Origin: Rhizobium sp. BT03
GTDB taxonomy: Bacteria > Pseudomonadota > Alphaproteobacteria > Rhizobiales > Rhizobiaceae
Direction of reading: 5' to 3'
Assembly: GCF_030053155.1 (NCBI RefSeq)
Contig: NZ_CP125642.1
Coordinates: forward strand, 248,001 to 312,000
DNA: 64,000 nucleotides
Shown here one piece after another: positions 17,571-26,572 of this stretch. The notes below the pieces were generated by a model. It worked only from the letters and a program-made list of their open reading frames with translations. It searched no databases and was not told the origin of the DNA. Position numbers and translations under genes: made by a program. The stretch's first letter is position 1; each line of letters begins with the position of its first letter.

Positions 17571-18500
17571 TCAATTGCGGGAGAGCGGTAATTTTGTTCC
17601 GGCGAGTGCGCGTTCCTCGAGCACAGTATGGCGGAAGCGGAAGAGCTTGGCCGGCCGGCCGCCGGTTTCGCTTTCCGTGCCGCCGGTTTCCTCGACCAGT
17701 TCCTGCTGCTCGATCAGGCGGCGGAAATTCTGCTTGTGCAGCGTCAGCCCCGCCAAGGCTTCGATGGTGCGCTGCAGGCGCAAGAGCGTGAAACTTTCGG
17801 GCATCAGTTCGAAGACGACGGGGCGGTATTTGATCTTGGCACGCAGCCTGGCGATCCCTGTCGCCAAAATGCGCCGATGATCGGCAAACATCGCCCGGCC
17901 GAGATTGGCTTCGGCGGCGCATCCGGCTTCGGCGACCAGCCCGGCTTCATAGAGCAGTTCGTAGCGCTGCAGCGCCAGATCCTCGTTCCAGCCGCCGCCG
18001 TCGAGGCCGAAGGTGAAATCCGCCCGGCGATGGCGGTGGTCGCGCCTGAAGGGATCGGCATCGGCCCAGTCCCTCAGGCGTGTCATGATCTCGTCGAGCA
18101 CGACTGGCCGGCCGTGGCGATGGTCTTCCCAGGGGAAATATTCGTACCAGCCATGCCATCCCGGCCGGCCGGCGCCCGACTGTTCGTTGACGAGGCCGAG
18201 ATAGCTGATCGAGATCGTTCGCCCGCCCGGAATGTCGTTGTTCCGGTCGCGGTCGGCGAAAGTATAGAGCTGTTCGAGATAGCCGACAGGGTGCTCGGTT
18301 TGCTCCTGCACCCATTCGCGCAGGCCCGATTGCAGGGTGCGATGGCCCATTTCGAAAGGGCCGGACGGCAGCGCATTGCCGGAGCGGATGGTCATCACAC
18401 GCGGCTCGTCCCCCGTCACTGCGACGAGCACCGCAATCAATTCCGCATGCGCAAAGCCGATCGTCACAGGGGACCGAATACTCCGTTCCGAATGGGTCAT
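17571..18500 (-). CDS. nadQ: NAD biosynthesis regulator NadQ (Nudix-related)
   Basis: About 309 residues, with an N-terminal Nudix-like fold (FAHAELIAVLVAVTGDEPRV, LREWVQEQTEHPVGYLEQLYTF, ISISYLGLV) that lacks a catalytic Nudix box. The C-terminal winged helix is TLLRLQRTIEALAGLTLHKQNFRRLIEQQELVEETG. This is the plan of NadQ, the alphaproteobacterial repressor of nadABC. It lies immediately upstream of nadA. ATG 18500 was preferred since family similarity begins at about residue 12, but its ribosome site is weak and an upstream start up to 18560 is possible. Confidence 0.82.
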   Translation of the reverse strand: MTHSERSIRSPVTIGFAHAELIAVLVAVTGDEPRVMTIRSGNALPSGPFEMGHRTLQSGLREWVQEQTEHPVGYLEQLYTFADRDRNNDIPGGRTISISYLGLVNEQSGAGRPGWHGWYEYFPWEDHRHGRPVVLDEIMTRLRDWADADPFRRDHRHRRADFTFGLDGGGWNEDLALQRYELLYEAGLVAEAGCAAEANLGRAMFADHRRILATGIARLRAKIKYRPVVFELMPESFTLLRLQRTIEALAGLTLHKQNFRRLIEQQELVEETGGTESETGGRPAKLFRFRHTVLEERALAGTKLPLSRN

Positions 18501-18640
18501 TCCTGACACAGGCGGGGACGGAAGCCAATGGCGGGCCGAGGAGTTCGGGGTGTTGCCCACATTATCGAGGCGATGTCGGGCGTTACCCGCGGTTTGCCCT
18601 TTGTCTCTGGTTTGTCGTTGCTTGGCGCGGCTTTGCCGCG

Positions 18641-18807
18641 CACCCCCTCATCTGCCTGCCGGCATCTTCTCCCCGCTGGGGAGAAGGGGAATCGCGGCAC
18701 CCTCTCGCGTCCCTCGAGACCTGTGCTGTAGGTATGGTGACCGGGCAGCTTGCTCCCCCTTCTCCCCAGCGGGGAGAAGATGCCCGTTAGGGCAGATGAG
18801 GGGGGTG
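18641..18807. repeat. Long inverted repeat pair of a rhizobial intergenic element
   Basis: CACCCCCTCATCTGCC with CTTCTCCCCGCTGGGGAGAAG (18641-18691) returns inverted at 18757-18807. Each arm also holds its own small hairpin (TTCTCCCC...GGGGAGAA). The same core occurs twice at 62214-62376. It fills the 373-base gap between nadQ and the PanB-like gene, where no gene was seen. Confidence 0.75.
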
Positions 18808-18873
18808 AGGAGCGTCAGCGACGAACGCCTTGAGCGACAAGCGAAAGGCATCTTTCGCTTCTCAGCCAAGCAC

Positions 18874-19692
18874 TTACTCTGAACGATTCCCCCTCTCGCC
18901 AGCCAGCTTCTCCAGAAAAGTCTTCAGCTCCGCTTCGTCAATGCCGACGAGATGGCGTTTTTCCGGGTAGGCGCCGGTGCGGACATCCTCGGCGAATTCA
19001 GTGAAGGCGGCGATGCGTTCGCGCTGCAGCCGGTCGTGTTCGGCGGCGAAGTTGCGGTAGACCTTGGCGTGGCGTGGATAATGGTCGCGATTGGCGCCGA
19101 GCACGTCGTCGGCGAAGAGATATTGGGCGTCGCAGCCGCCGCCGGCGCCCATGGAGATCATCAGCATCGAGGTGTTGCTGCTGATGGCGGCGGCGACATC
19201 GCCCGGCACGACTTCGATTTCGGCGGCGAAGGCGCCGGCCTCTTCGAGCGCCTTGGTCTGCCGCCAGATTTCGGCCGCACTTGCCGCCGTCTTGCCGACG
19301 GCGCGGAAGCCGCCGGTCCAGGTCGCCTTCGACGGGATCAGTCCGAGATGGCCGCAGACCGGGATTCCCTCATCGCGCAGGCGCCGGATCGTCTGCAGGC
19401 TGGCGGCGCAATAGACCGCGTCGCCGCCGGCCTTCAGCGCCGCAAAGGCGGCGCGGAGATAATCTTCCGCCGAGACATGATCGCCATATTCGAGGCCGGG
19501 GATGGCAAAGGGCGTCGGCGCGATCTCCCGAAAGACCGGGCCGAGCAGCGAGGGCGGCACCGAGACGATGTCGATGCCCGCCTTTTCGGCCGCTTCGGCC
19601 TCCTCCAGCGAGGTGACGCGCAGCATGGTGAGCTGGCGCTTGCCTTTTTCCGCCAGCAGGTCGGCGACGGTCGCGCGCTTGTGTTTCTTCAT
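18874..19692 (-). CDS. Divergent PanB-like (ketopantoate hydroxymethyltransferase superfamily) protein
   Basis: This is a 272-residue TIM-barrel protein. The second half follows PanB closely: VCGHLGLIPSKATWTGG, GAFAAEIEVVPGDVAAAIS, ISMGAGGGCDAQYLFADDVL, and a C-terminal AEDVRTGAYPEKRH. The first half does not: the GDS-type and DMPF-type segments that hold the Mg-binding aspartates of true PanB are not recognisable (SVPPSLLG and DAVYCAASLQ stand in their places). It is therefore probably not pantothenate biosynthesis but a related aldolase or lyase. It follows the moc-type genes on the same strand after 29 bases, so it may act in that pathway. ATG 19692 has AAGGAA before it. Confidence 0.68.
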   Translation of the reverse strand: MKKHKRATVADLLAEKGKRQLTMLRVTSLEEAEAAEKAGIDIVSVPPSLLGPVFREIAPTPFAIPGLEYGDHVSAEDYLRAAFAALKAGGDAVYCAASLQTIRRLRDEGIPVCGHLGLIPSKATWTGGFRAVGKTAASAAEIWRQTKALEEAGAFAAEIEVVPGDVAAAISSNTSMLMISMGAGGGCDAQYLFADDVLGANRDHYPRHAKVYRNFAAEHDRLQRERIAAFTEFAEDVRTGAYPEKRHLVGIDEAELKTFLEKLAGERGNRSE

Positions 19693-19721
19693 CGTCAATT
19701 CCTTTGAGTATATCGGGCGGC

Positions 19722-20945
19722 TCAGGCGGCCAGCAGAGATTTCAGTTTGACGCCATTGGCTCGCAGCGCCGCCGGATCGGGATGGGAACGCGCTGCGATC
19801 AGCATTTCAGCGAGGCGGATGTCGCGCGCCACCGCATTGCCCGGGCCGATGCCGCTTGCGGCGATCAGCCGTCCGTCGGCATCGAGATGGAACAGAATGA
19901 AGGCGCCGGCCCCGAGGTCGCGGCGCTGATGCGTGGCCGCCCCTTCGGCAAGACCTGCTATCTGCAGCGTCGTGTCGTATTGATCCGACCAGAACCACGG
20001 CACGGCGGAAACGGCCTGGCCGAGACCGAGCATGTTGGCCGCGGCCAATGTGCCCTGCTCCTGGGCGTTGCGCCAGGATTCGAGCCGCACCCGCCGGCCG
20101 CCGTAAATCGCCAGCGGAAAGGAGCAGCAGTCGCCGGCCGCAAAGACATCCGGCGCCGAGGTCTGGAGATAGCTGTCGACGGCAATGCCGTTTTCGATCG
20201 TCAGCCCCGCCCTTTCGGCGATCTCGGCATTCGGCCGGGCGCCAATGCCGATAAGGGCGAGATCGGCTTCGATCGCCTCGCCGCCCGACAACCGGATCAG
20301 GGCTTTTCCGCCTTCCTCGCTCAGCCTCTCGATCGAGACGCCGCAGCGGATATCGACGCCCTCGGCGCGGTGGCGCTCGGTCAGGAGCTGCGCGATTTCA
20401 TCAGGCACGCCGCGTTTCAGCACGCGTTCCAGTCCCTCGATAACGGTGACCCCGGCGCCGAGCAGGCGGGCGGTCGCCGCCAGTTCCAGGCCGATGAAGC
20501 CACCGCCGATGATGGCGATATGCTTCCCCGGCTTCATCACATCGCGCAGTGCCGTGGCATCATGATGCGTTCTGAGCGCGCGAATATGGGCGCTAGTTTC
20601 AGGCGCGCCGGCAAGCCAACGCGCGGCGGCACCCGTTGCCAGCAGAAGCTTGTCATAGGAAAGCGTCGTCGCGTCGGAAAAGCTGACGGTCCTGGATGCC
20701 GTGTCGAAATCCCTGGCTTCTAGGCCGGTCACCAGGCGGATGCCGCTGTCGGCGTATTTCTCCGCCGCGGCGATGAATTTCGGATCGCCTGCATCGGCAC
20801 CCGCCTTTGAAAGCGGCGGCCGCTCATAGGGATGAAGGGGCTCGGCGCCGACAAGCGTTATTTCGCCGTCAAAACCTTTTTCCCGCAGGGCGAAAGCGGC
20901 GCGTGCGCCGCATTCGCCCGCCCCCAGGATAACGAAATGGGCCAT
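19722..20945 (-). CDS. NAD(P)H:ferredoxin reductase, MocF-like
   Basis: This is a 407-residue FAD protein of the BphA4/rhodocoxin-reductase type. It has an N-terminal ILGAGECGARAAFALRE, the NAD-binding IAIIGGGFIGLELAA around residue 145, YDKLLLATGA, and the FAD-contact DVFAAGDCC followed by RLESWRNAQEQG. It would pass electrons from NAD(P)H to the Rieske ferredoxin encoded 11 bases upstream. The gene order oxygenase-ferredoxin-reductase matches mocDEF of rhizopine catabolism. Confidence 0.85.
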   Translation of the reverse strand: MAHFVILGAGECGARAAFALREKGFDGEITLVGAEPLHPYERPPLSKAGADAGDPKFIAAAEKYADSGIRLVTGLEARDFDTASRTVSFSDATTLSYDKLLLATGAAARWLAGAPETSAHIRALRTHHDATALRDVMKPGKHIAIIGGGFIGLELAATARLLGAGVTVIEGLERVLKRGVPDEIAQLLTERHRAEGVDIRCGVSIERLSEEGGKALIRLSGGEAIEADLALIGIGARPNAEIAERAGLTIENGIAVDSYLQTSAPDVFAAGDCCSFPLAIYGGRRVRLESWRNAQEQGTLAAANMLGLGQAVSAVPWFWSDQYDTTLQIAGLAEGAATHQRRDLGAGAFILFHLDADGRLIAASGIGPGNAVARDIRLAEMLIAARSHPDPAALRANGVKLKSLLAA

Positions 20946-20956
20946 GACAGCTTCCC

Positions 20957-21271
20957 TCAGAGCGAGATGAAGACGGCGCCGCCTTCGACCTTCACAGGAT
21001 AGGTCTTGAGATTGACGCAGACCGGCGGGCCTTTGGCTTCGCCCGTCTTGTAATTGAAGCGGCCGTTATGTTTCGGGCATTCGATGATCTCATCCATGAC
21101 AAGCCCGTCGGCGAGATGGATATGTTCATGGGTGCAGAGACCGTCGGTGGCGTAGAATTCGTCGTCCGGGCTGCGGTAGACCGCGAAGGTGCGTCCGCCA
21201 TGATCGAAGCGGATGACATCCTCTTCGTCGATCTCGTCCTTGCCGCAGACTTCGATCCAATTTCCGCTCAT
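20957..21271 (-). CDS. Rieske [2Fe-2S] ferredoxin, MocE-like
   Basis: The 104-residue Rieske protein has the two cluster ligand pairs, CTHEHIHLADG (Cys-x-His) and CPKHNGRFNYKTGEA (Cys-x-x-His). The soluble single-domain form matches MocE, the ferredoxin of the rhizopine O-demethylase. It lies between the desaturase-type oxygenase and the reductase genes, all read in one direction with gaps of 11 and 21 bases. Confidence 0.88.
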   Translation of the reverse strand: MSGNWIEVCGKDEIDEEDVIRFDHGGRTFAVYRSPDDEFYATDGLCTHEHIHLADGLVMDEIIECPKHNGRFNYKTGEAKGPPVCVNLKTYPVKVEGGAVFISL

Positions 21272-21292
21272 CTTATCCTCCCTCGATGGTGA

Positions 21293-22381
21293 TTATTGCG
21301 CGGCCGCAGCCAGCTCGTTGTGGAACTCTTCGCGATAGGGCCGCGCGGTGGCCGGCAGCTCGCGTTTCAGGCAGTAATCCTCGTTGCGCAGTTGGCGCAG
21401 GAAGGCGGGGATCATCTCGCGATAACCCGACCAGATCGACGGGTTCGGCGCCGGCAGGTCGTGTTTGATCATCGCGTGCAGCCTCGGCAGCGCGTGGTAG
21501 GGCACCATCGGGAACATGTGATGTTCGACGTGGTAGTTCATGTTCCAGTAAATGAAGCGGCTGATCGGGTTCATATAGACCGTGCGGCTGTTCAGCCGGT
21601 GGTCGATGACGTTGTCGGCAAGGCCGCCATGCTGCAAAAGCCCAGTCAGCACATGGTGCCAGGCGCCGTAGAGGCGGGGCAGGCCGATCAACATCAGCGG
21701 CAGGATCGAACCCATGACGAGTGCTGCGGCGATCGTGGCGAGATAGATCGCCAGCCAGATGCGGGCGATGCGGATCGCCTTCGGCTGCTCCATCTCCGGA
21801 ATGAAAGTCTTTTCCGCCGCGCCGATGATGCCGGCGGCATTGCGCAGCATGTCCACGATCGCATGCCAGACATCGAGGATGCCGAAGAAATTGAGGACCA
21901 GCCGGACGAGGTCGGGCGGCCGCATGACGGCGATCTCGGGATCGCGACCGACGATGACGGTATCGGTGTGATGGCGTGTGTGGCTCCAGCGCCAGGTCAC
22001 CGGATTGCGCATGATCATGAAGCAGGCGATCTGATAGACGGCGTCGTTCATCCAGCGCGTCTTGAAGGCGGTGCCGTGGCCGCATTCGTGCCAGCGGCTG
22101 TCGGAGGCCGAGCCGTAAAGCACACCATAGGCAAGGAAGAAGGGCAGCGCGATCCACGAACCCCAGAAATAGACGCCGAGCCCGGCCAGGACCACCATGC
22201 TGCCGAGCCAGATAACCGTGTCACGGATCGCCGGGGCATCCGAGCGCTGCATCAGCGCCTTCATTTCCTTGCGCGGAATTTCCGTGTGGTACCATTGCGC
22301 TGCCGCCAGCCCCGTCTCGACAGCGGTGCGGCCGCTTTCGCCGAGCAGATCGTAGTCCCGTTTCTTTGCCTGGATCGTCAT
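21293..22381 (-). CDS. Fatty-acid-desaturase-type oxygenase, MocD-like
   Basis: This is a 362-residue membrane protein with the three His boxes of the desaturase family: HECGHG, HTRHH, and HVEHH in NYHVEHHMFPMVPYHALP. Hydrophobic membrane spans lie around residues 57-90 and 205-235. In rhizobia MocD, with MocE and MocF, is linked to oxidative O-demethylation of the rhizopine 3-O-methyl-scyllo-inosamine. The neighbouring ferredoxin and reductase genes support an oxygenase rather than a lipid desaturase. Of two adjacent ATGs the second (22381) has better spacing from GGGAGG. The substrate is inferred. Confidence 0.82.
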   Translation of the reverse strand: MTIQAKKRDYDLLGESGRTAVETGLAAAQWYHTEIPRKEMKALMQRSDAPAIRDTVIWLGSMVVLAGLGVYFWGSWIALPFFLAYGVLYGSASDSRWHECGHGTAFKTRWMNDAVYQIACFMIMRNPVTWRWSHTRHHTDTVIVGRDPEIAVMRPPDLVRLVLNFFGILDVWHAIVDMLRNAAGIIGAAEKTFIPEMEQPKAIRIARIWLAIYLATIAAALVMGSILPLMLIGLPRLYGAWHHVLTGLLQHGGLADNVIDHRLNSRTVYMNPISRFIYWNMNYHVEHHMFPMVPYHALPRLHAMIKHDLPAPNPSIWSGYREMIPAFLRQLRNEDYCLKRELPATARPYREEFHNELAAAAQ

Positions 22382-22468
22382 CATCCGCCTCCCGTTATGC
22401 CGTTGCTGAGAGAATAGGTTGACTTCGGAAGAGGCTCAATGCAGGCTTGATGTAATCTATCAAAAACT

Positions 22469-22493
22469 ATCATGAATGGCTCGCATTCATGAT
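22469..22493. promoter_or_regulatory. Perfect 10-bp inverted repeat, candidate LacI operator
   Basis: ATCATGAATG-N5-CATTCATGAT lies in the divergent gap between the MocD-like gene and the LacI-type regulator, ending 20 bases before the regulator start. The odd spacer and long arms suit a LacI-family dimer. Confidence 0.6.
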
Positions 22494-22513
22494 TGAATCC
22501 ATCAGGAACGCCG

Positions 22514-23542
22514 ATGCGCCGCCCCACCATATCCGATCTTGCCCGCGCCTCCGGCGTCAGCATCGCCACCGTCGACCGGGTTCTCAATGCCCGCCACCGC
22601 GTGCGGGAGGAAACGGCGCGGCGGGTCTATGACGCGGCGCAGGAGATCGGCTACCATGCCGTCGGTCTCATCCGGCAGCGCGTCTTCGAGGATCTGCCGC
22701 AATACAAGCTGGCTTTTCTGCTGCAGAAACCGACGCAGGCCTTCTACCAGAGCTTCGTGCGCGAGATCGAAACCGCAGCGCGGCTGGTGACGAGCGCGCG
22801 CATCCAGACGCAGATCGATTTTCCTTCAGCCGCGACGCCGGCGGCGATCGTCGAGAAGATCAGGATGCTCGGCGCCCGCAACCAGGCCGTTGCGCTCGTC
22901 GGCCCGGATTATCCGGCGGTGACGACGGCGGTCGAGGAGCTGAAGGAGCGCGGCATTCCCGTCTTCTCGCTGCTCTCCGATCTCGCCACCGGCGTGCGTG
23001 ACGCCTATGTCGGCGTCAACAACCGCAAGGTCGGCCGCACCGCCGCCTGGGCGATCGCGCGCACGGCGCGCAAGCCCGGCAAGGTCGCCTGTTTCGTCGG
23101 CAGCCACCGTTTCCACGGCCATGAACTGCGGGAAATCGGCTTCCGTTCCTATTTCCGCGAGAATGCACCTGAGTTTGATGTCCTGGATACGCTGATCAAC
23201 CTCGAAACCGCTGAAATCACTCATGAGGCGACGCTGACGCTGCTGCAGAAACATCCCGATCTCGTCGGCCTTTATGTCTGCGGCGGCGGCATGGAGGGCG
23301 CGATCTCGGCGATCCGTGAGGAAAGTCTCGGCGGCAGGATCGTTCTCGTCGTCAACGAGCTGACGCCCGACAGCAAGGCCGGGCTTGCCGACGATATCGT
23401 CGCCATGGCGATCGGCACGCCCCTGCCCGCACTGTGCAAGGAGCTGATAGCGCTGATGACGAGCGCAATCGAAAACAGCGAAACGGCCGTTCCCGGCCAG
23501 TTCTTCCTACCCTTCGATATCCATATCTCGGAGAACATCTGA
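22514..23542 (+). CDS. LacI-family transcriptional regulator
   Basis: The 342-residue regulator begins with a LacI helix-turn-helix (PTISDLARASGVSIATVDRV, then LNARHRVREETARRVYDAA). A periplasmic-binding-protein-like sensor domain follows, with variable sugar-pocket residues (YVGVNNRKVGRTAAW; LYVCGGGMEGAISAI). ATG 22514 (AGGAA before it) was chosen over an upstream TTG because family similarity starts there. Divergent from the mocDEF-like genes and upstream of an isomerase gene, it probably controls both in response to an inositol derivative. The inducer is not known. Confidence 0.85.
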   Translation: MRRPTISDLARASGVSIATVDRVLNARHRVREETARRVYDAAQEIGYHAVGLIRQRVFEDLPQYKLAFLLQKPTQAFYQSFVREIETAARLVTSARIQTQIDFPSAATPAAIVEKIRMLGARNQAVALVGPDYPAVTTAVEELKERGIPVFSLLSDLATGVRDAYVGVNNRKVGRTAAWAIARTARKPGKVACFVGSHRFHGHELREIGFRSYFRENAPEFDVLDTLINLETAEITHEATLTLLQKHPDLVGLYVCGGGMEGAISAIREESLGGRIVLVVNELTPDSKAGLADDIVAMAIGTPLPALCKELIALMTSAIENSETAVPGQFFLPFDIHISENI

Positions 23543-23567
23543 GGAATGATGGGATTCTATCATTTCG

Positions 23568-23584
23568 GCTGAAATTCTTTCAGC
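23568..23584. promoter_or_regulatory. Small hairpin GCTGAAA-TTC-TTTCAGC
   Basis: This perfect 7-bp inverted repeat lies between the LacI gene and the isomerase gene. It lacks a T-tract, so an operator is as likely as a terminator. Confidence 0.3.
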
Positions 23585-23705
23585 AATGAAAGCGGGCGGC
23601 GGCGATGGCCGATGGATTGCCACGGGAATTCCGATAGAGATTCGCAGGCCCATTCACGAGGAACTGCTCCGCTTATGCCGCGGAGACGAGGAGGATATAT
23701 CCGTC

Positions 23706-24518
23706 ATGACTTCGATCCGCTTTGCGCTCAACCATATGGCCGCACCGTCGCTCGCCATCGATGATTTCTTCGCGCTGACAAAGTCGCTCGGCATCGACGC
23801 GGTCGAGATCCGCAACGATCTTTCCGGCAATGCCATTCTCGACGGTACCAAACCGGAAGCGATCAAGGACGCAGCCAGCCGCCACGGCCTGACGATCATC
23901 TCGATCAACGCCCTGCAGCGTTTCAACGAGTGGAATGCCGCAAGGGCCGCTGAAGCGCAGGAACTGATCGATTATGCCAGCGCCTGCGGCGCCGCGGCGC
24001 TTGTGCTCGTTCCGAAGAACGACGGCACCGGCTGCGCCGACGGCGAGCGCCAGGCCAATCTGCGCCAGTCGCTGACGGCGCTGAAGCCGATGCTCGAGAA
24101 AGCCGGCATCACAGGTCTCGTCGAGCCGCTCGGTTTCGAGATCTGCTCGCTGCGTTCGAAGACCGAGGCGGCCGAGGCGATCCGGGAACTTGGCGCACAA
24201 TCGACCTTCAAGCTCGTCCACGACACCTTCCACCATCACCTTGCCGGGGAAGCCGCGACCTTCCCGGAGCTTTCCGGCCTAGTGCACATTTCCGGGGTCA
24301 GCGACCCTGCCGTTTCCGTTGCCGATATGCGCGATTCCCATCGTGTGCTCGTCGACGGCGACGACCGGCTCGACAATGCCGGGCAGATCAAGGCGCTGCT
24401 GCAGGCGGGCTATAAGGGGCCTTTCTCCTTCGAGCCCTTTGCGGCGGAAGTGCACGCCGTGAAGGACCCGGCCGGCGCGCTTCGCGCCAGCATGGATTAT
24501 CTGACCGCGCGGGTTTGA
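23706..24518 (+). CDS. Sugar-phosphate isomerase/epimerase-type TIM barrel (MocC/IolI-like)
   Basis: This 270-residue xylose-isomerase-like TIM barrel starts MTSIRFALNHMAAP. Likely metal ligands are the Glu in LVEPLGFE, the Asp/His in LVHDTFHHHL, the segment GLVHISGVSD and the final Glu in FSFEPF. Such proteins act as inosose isomerases or dehydratases in inositol and rhizopine breakdown (IolI, IolE, MocC). It is downstream of the LacI gene on the same strand. ATG 23706 has GAGGAG some 12 bases before it, a rather long spacing. The precise reaction cannot be told from sequence. Confidence 0.75.
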   Translation: MTSIRFALNHMAAPSLAIDDFFALTKSLGIDAVEIRNDLSGNAILDGTKPEAIKDAASRHGLTIISINALQRFNEWNAARAAEAQELIDYASACGAAALVLVPKNDGTGCADGERQANLRQSLTALKPMLEKAGITGLVEPLGFEICSLRSKTEAAEAIRELGAQSTFKLVHDTFHHHLAGEAATFPELSGLVHISGVSDPAVSVADMRDSHRVLVDGDDRLDNAGQIKALLQAGYKGPFSFEPFAAEVHAVKDPAGALRASMDYLTARV

Positions 24519-24540
24519 AGTCTGAGCGAGACGTCGTCCT

Positions 24541-24570
24541 ACGATCGGCCGCCTGCGAGCGGCCGATCGT
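24541..24570. terminator. 12-bp perfect hairpin between convergent genes
   Basis: ACGATCGGCCGC-N6-GCGGCCGATCGT lies between the isomerase stop (24518) and the cobM stop (24577). The symmetry and position suit a two-way transcript end, although neither side has a strong T-tract. Confidence 0.5.
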
Positions 24571-24576
24571 GACACA

Positions 24577-25335
24577 TTATTCCCGGCCCCTGAACCGGCG
24601 CTGATAGGCCGGGTCGTAGAGCGAGCTCTCGCGGAAATCCGCCGCTGCGAGCGACTGGCCGACGAAGATGATCGCCGTGCGTTCGATCGGTTCGGCCGCG
24701 ACCTTGGCCTCGATATCGGAAAGCGTGCCGCGCAGGATGCGTTCGTCCGGCCAGGAGGCCTTGACGACGATCGCGACCGGGCAATCGGCGCCGTAGAGCG
24801 GTGTCAATTCCTCCACCACCTGCTTCAGCGCATGAATTGCCAGATGGACCGCCAGTGTGGCGCCCGTCGCGCCGAATTTCGCCAGCGTCTCGTCGTTCGG
24901 CATCGGCGACGCCCGGCCGGAAACGCGGGTGAGCACCAGGCTTTGGGCCACTGACGGGATGGTCAGCTCGCGCCCGAGTGCCGAGGCGGCCGCCGCAAAG
25001 GCCGGCACACCCGGCGTCATCGTATAGGCGATGCCGTGTTTCTCGAGCCGGCGCACTTGCTCGGCGACCGCACTCCAGACCGAGAGATCGCCGGAATGTA
25101 GCCGGGCGACATCCTGGCCGGCCGCTGCGGCGCTCAGATATTCCGCCTCGATCTCGTCGAGCGACATCGGCGCGGTATCGACGATACGCGCATCCGGCGG
25201 GCAATATTGCAGCAGTTCCGGCGAGACGATCGAGCCGGCATAGAGGCAGACCGGGCATTGGGCGATGAGATCGCGGCCGCGCACCGTGATCAGATCCGCA
25301 GCACCCGGTCCCGCGCCGATGAAATGCACCGTCAT
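24577..25335 (-). CDS. cobM: Precorrin-4 C11-methyltransferase
   Basis: This is a 252-residue SAM-dependent tetrapyrrole methylase of the aerobic cobalamin route. Visible motifs are [18 protein letters not shown] at the start, [30 protein letters not shown] and [18 protein letters not shown], plus [14 protein letters not shown] near the end. It is last in the minus-strand cob group, four bases after cobL. Confidence 0.94.
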   Translation of the reverse strand: MTVHFIGAGPGAADLITVRGRDLIAQCPVCLYAGSIVSPELLQYCPPDARIVDTAPMSLDEIEAEYLSAAAAGQDVARLHSGDLSVWSAVAEQVRRLEKHGIAYTMTPGVPAFAAAASALGRELTIPSVAQSLVLTRVSGRASPMPNDETLAKFGATGATLAVHLAIHALKQVVEELTPLYGADCPVAIVVKASWPDERILRGTLSDIEAKVAAEPIERTAIIFVGQSLAAADFRESSLYDPAYQRRFRGRE

Positions 25336-25339
25336 TCCC

Positions 25340-26572
25340 TCATCCTTTCGTCCAGCGCCATTGCGTCACCGGCATGGCCGGCCGCCAGCCGCTCATGCCG
25401 CCTATGGGCTCGGCACGCGATATTTCGATCCGTGTGAGAAAGCCGCCGCGTTTTGCGTGTTCACTGAGGAGCACGGCTTCCATCTCCAGCGTCACGGCAT
25501 TGGCGACGATCTGCCCGCCCCGCTTCAGCGCGGCGATCGCGGCATCGATGACGCCGGGCTCGCTGCCGCCGCCGCCGAGGAAGATCGCATCCGGTTCCGG
25601 CAGGCCCGCCAGCGCGCCGGGTGCCGTGCCTTCGATGACGGCGAGATGCGGCACGCCGAAGGCGGATGCGTTGCGCGCAACGCGCGCGGCCCGCTCCGGC
25701 GATTGTTCGATGGCGATTGCCGTCAGCGACGGATTGGCCAGCATCCACTCGATGCCGATCGATCCCGAGCCCGCACCGATATCCCAGAGCAGCTCACCAT
25801 GGCGCGGCGCGAGCGCGGACAGCGTCATCGCCCGGATTTCGCGTTTGGTGATCTGTCCGTCATGCTCGAACAGCGCGTCCTCGAGCCCGGCGGCGAAAGG
25901 CAGAATGCGAGCCCCCTCCCCTGCCGCGATTTGCAGGGCGCAGACGTTGAGGGAATCGATATCCGTGAGGTCGAAATCCGCGGCCAGCGCATGTCTTCGC
26001 CGTTCGCGTGTGCCGCCCAGCGCCTCGAGCACGGTAAGCTGCGACTGACCGAAACCACCGGCGGCAAGCAGGGCAGCCAGATCACCCGGGCCCTTCTCGT
26101 CCGAGGTCAGCGCGATGATGCGCCGCCCGGGGTGTAGATGCGGCCGGATCAGGTCGGTCGGTCTGCCATGCAGCGAAATCGCCGTGACGTCCTGCAGCGG
26201 CCAGCCGAGACGCGAGGCGGCGAGGCTGAAGGCCGATGGCGCCGGGATGGTGCGCATCTCTTCCGCCGCCACATGGCGGGAAAGCGTTGCACCGACGCCG
26301 TAGAGAAACGGGTCGCCGGAGGCGAGCACGACGACGGGCGTGCCGCGCCTCTGGAGGATGGCATCGACCGAGCGCTCGAACGGGCTCTGCCAAGAAAACC
26401 TTTCGCCTGATATCAGCGACGCCGCAAGCGTATGGTGCCGCGCCCCGCCGAAGACAACCGGTGCGGTTTTGATCAGCCGCCTTGCCTCTTCGCCAAGCCC
26501 TTCTGGACCATCTTCGCCGATGCCGATAATAGTCAGCCAGCGCGGGCCGGAAGCAGGGGAGATATCAGACAT
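25340..26572 (-). CDS. cobL: Precorrin-6Y C5,15-methyltransferase (decarboxylating)
   Basis: This 410-residue fusion has two SAM domains. The N-terminal CobE/CbiE-type methylase has [49 protein letters not shown] and [16 protein letters not shown]. The C-terminal CbiT-type domain has [32 protein letters not shown] and [17 protein letters not shown]. It methylates C5 and C15 of precorrin-6Y and removes the acetate carboxyl. Its ATG (26572-26570) overlaps the cobK ATG on the other strand within CATG, so neither gene has a free upstream region. Confidence 0.95.
   Translation of the reverse strand: MSDISPASGPRWLTIIGIGEDGPEGLGEEARRLIKTAPVVFGGARHHTLAASLISGERFSWQSPFERSVDAILQRRGTPVVVLASGDPFLYGVGATLSRHVAAEEMRTIPAPSAFSLAASRLGWPLQDVTAISLHGRPTDLIRPHLHPGRRIIALTSDEKGPGDLAALLAAGGFGQSQLTVLEALGGTRERRRHALAADFDLTDIDSLNVCALQIAAGEGARILPFAAGLEDALFEHDGQITKREIRAMTLSALAPRHGELLWDIGAGSGSIGIEWMLANPSLTAIAIEQSPERAARVARNASAFGVPHLAVIEGTAPGALAGLPEPDAIFLGGGGSEPGVIDAAIAALKRGGQIVANAVTLEMEAVLLSEHAKRGGFLTRIEISRAEPIGGMSGWRPAMPVTQWRWTKG

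Noticed and set aside
18641-18807. Insertion sequence or MITE with target duplications
   Set aside because: There is no transposase and no clear direct repeat at the ends; the sequence matches repeated rhizobial intergenic elements instead.
18874-19692. Genuine panB for pantothenate synthesis
   Set aside because: The N-terminal metal-binding motifs are not recognisable, panC is absent, and the context is a moc-type catabolic set.
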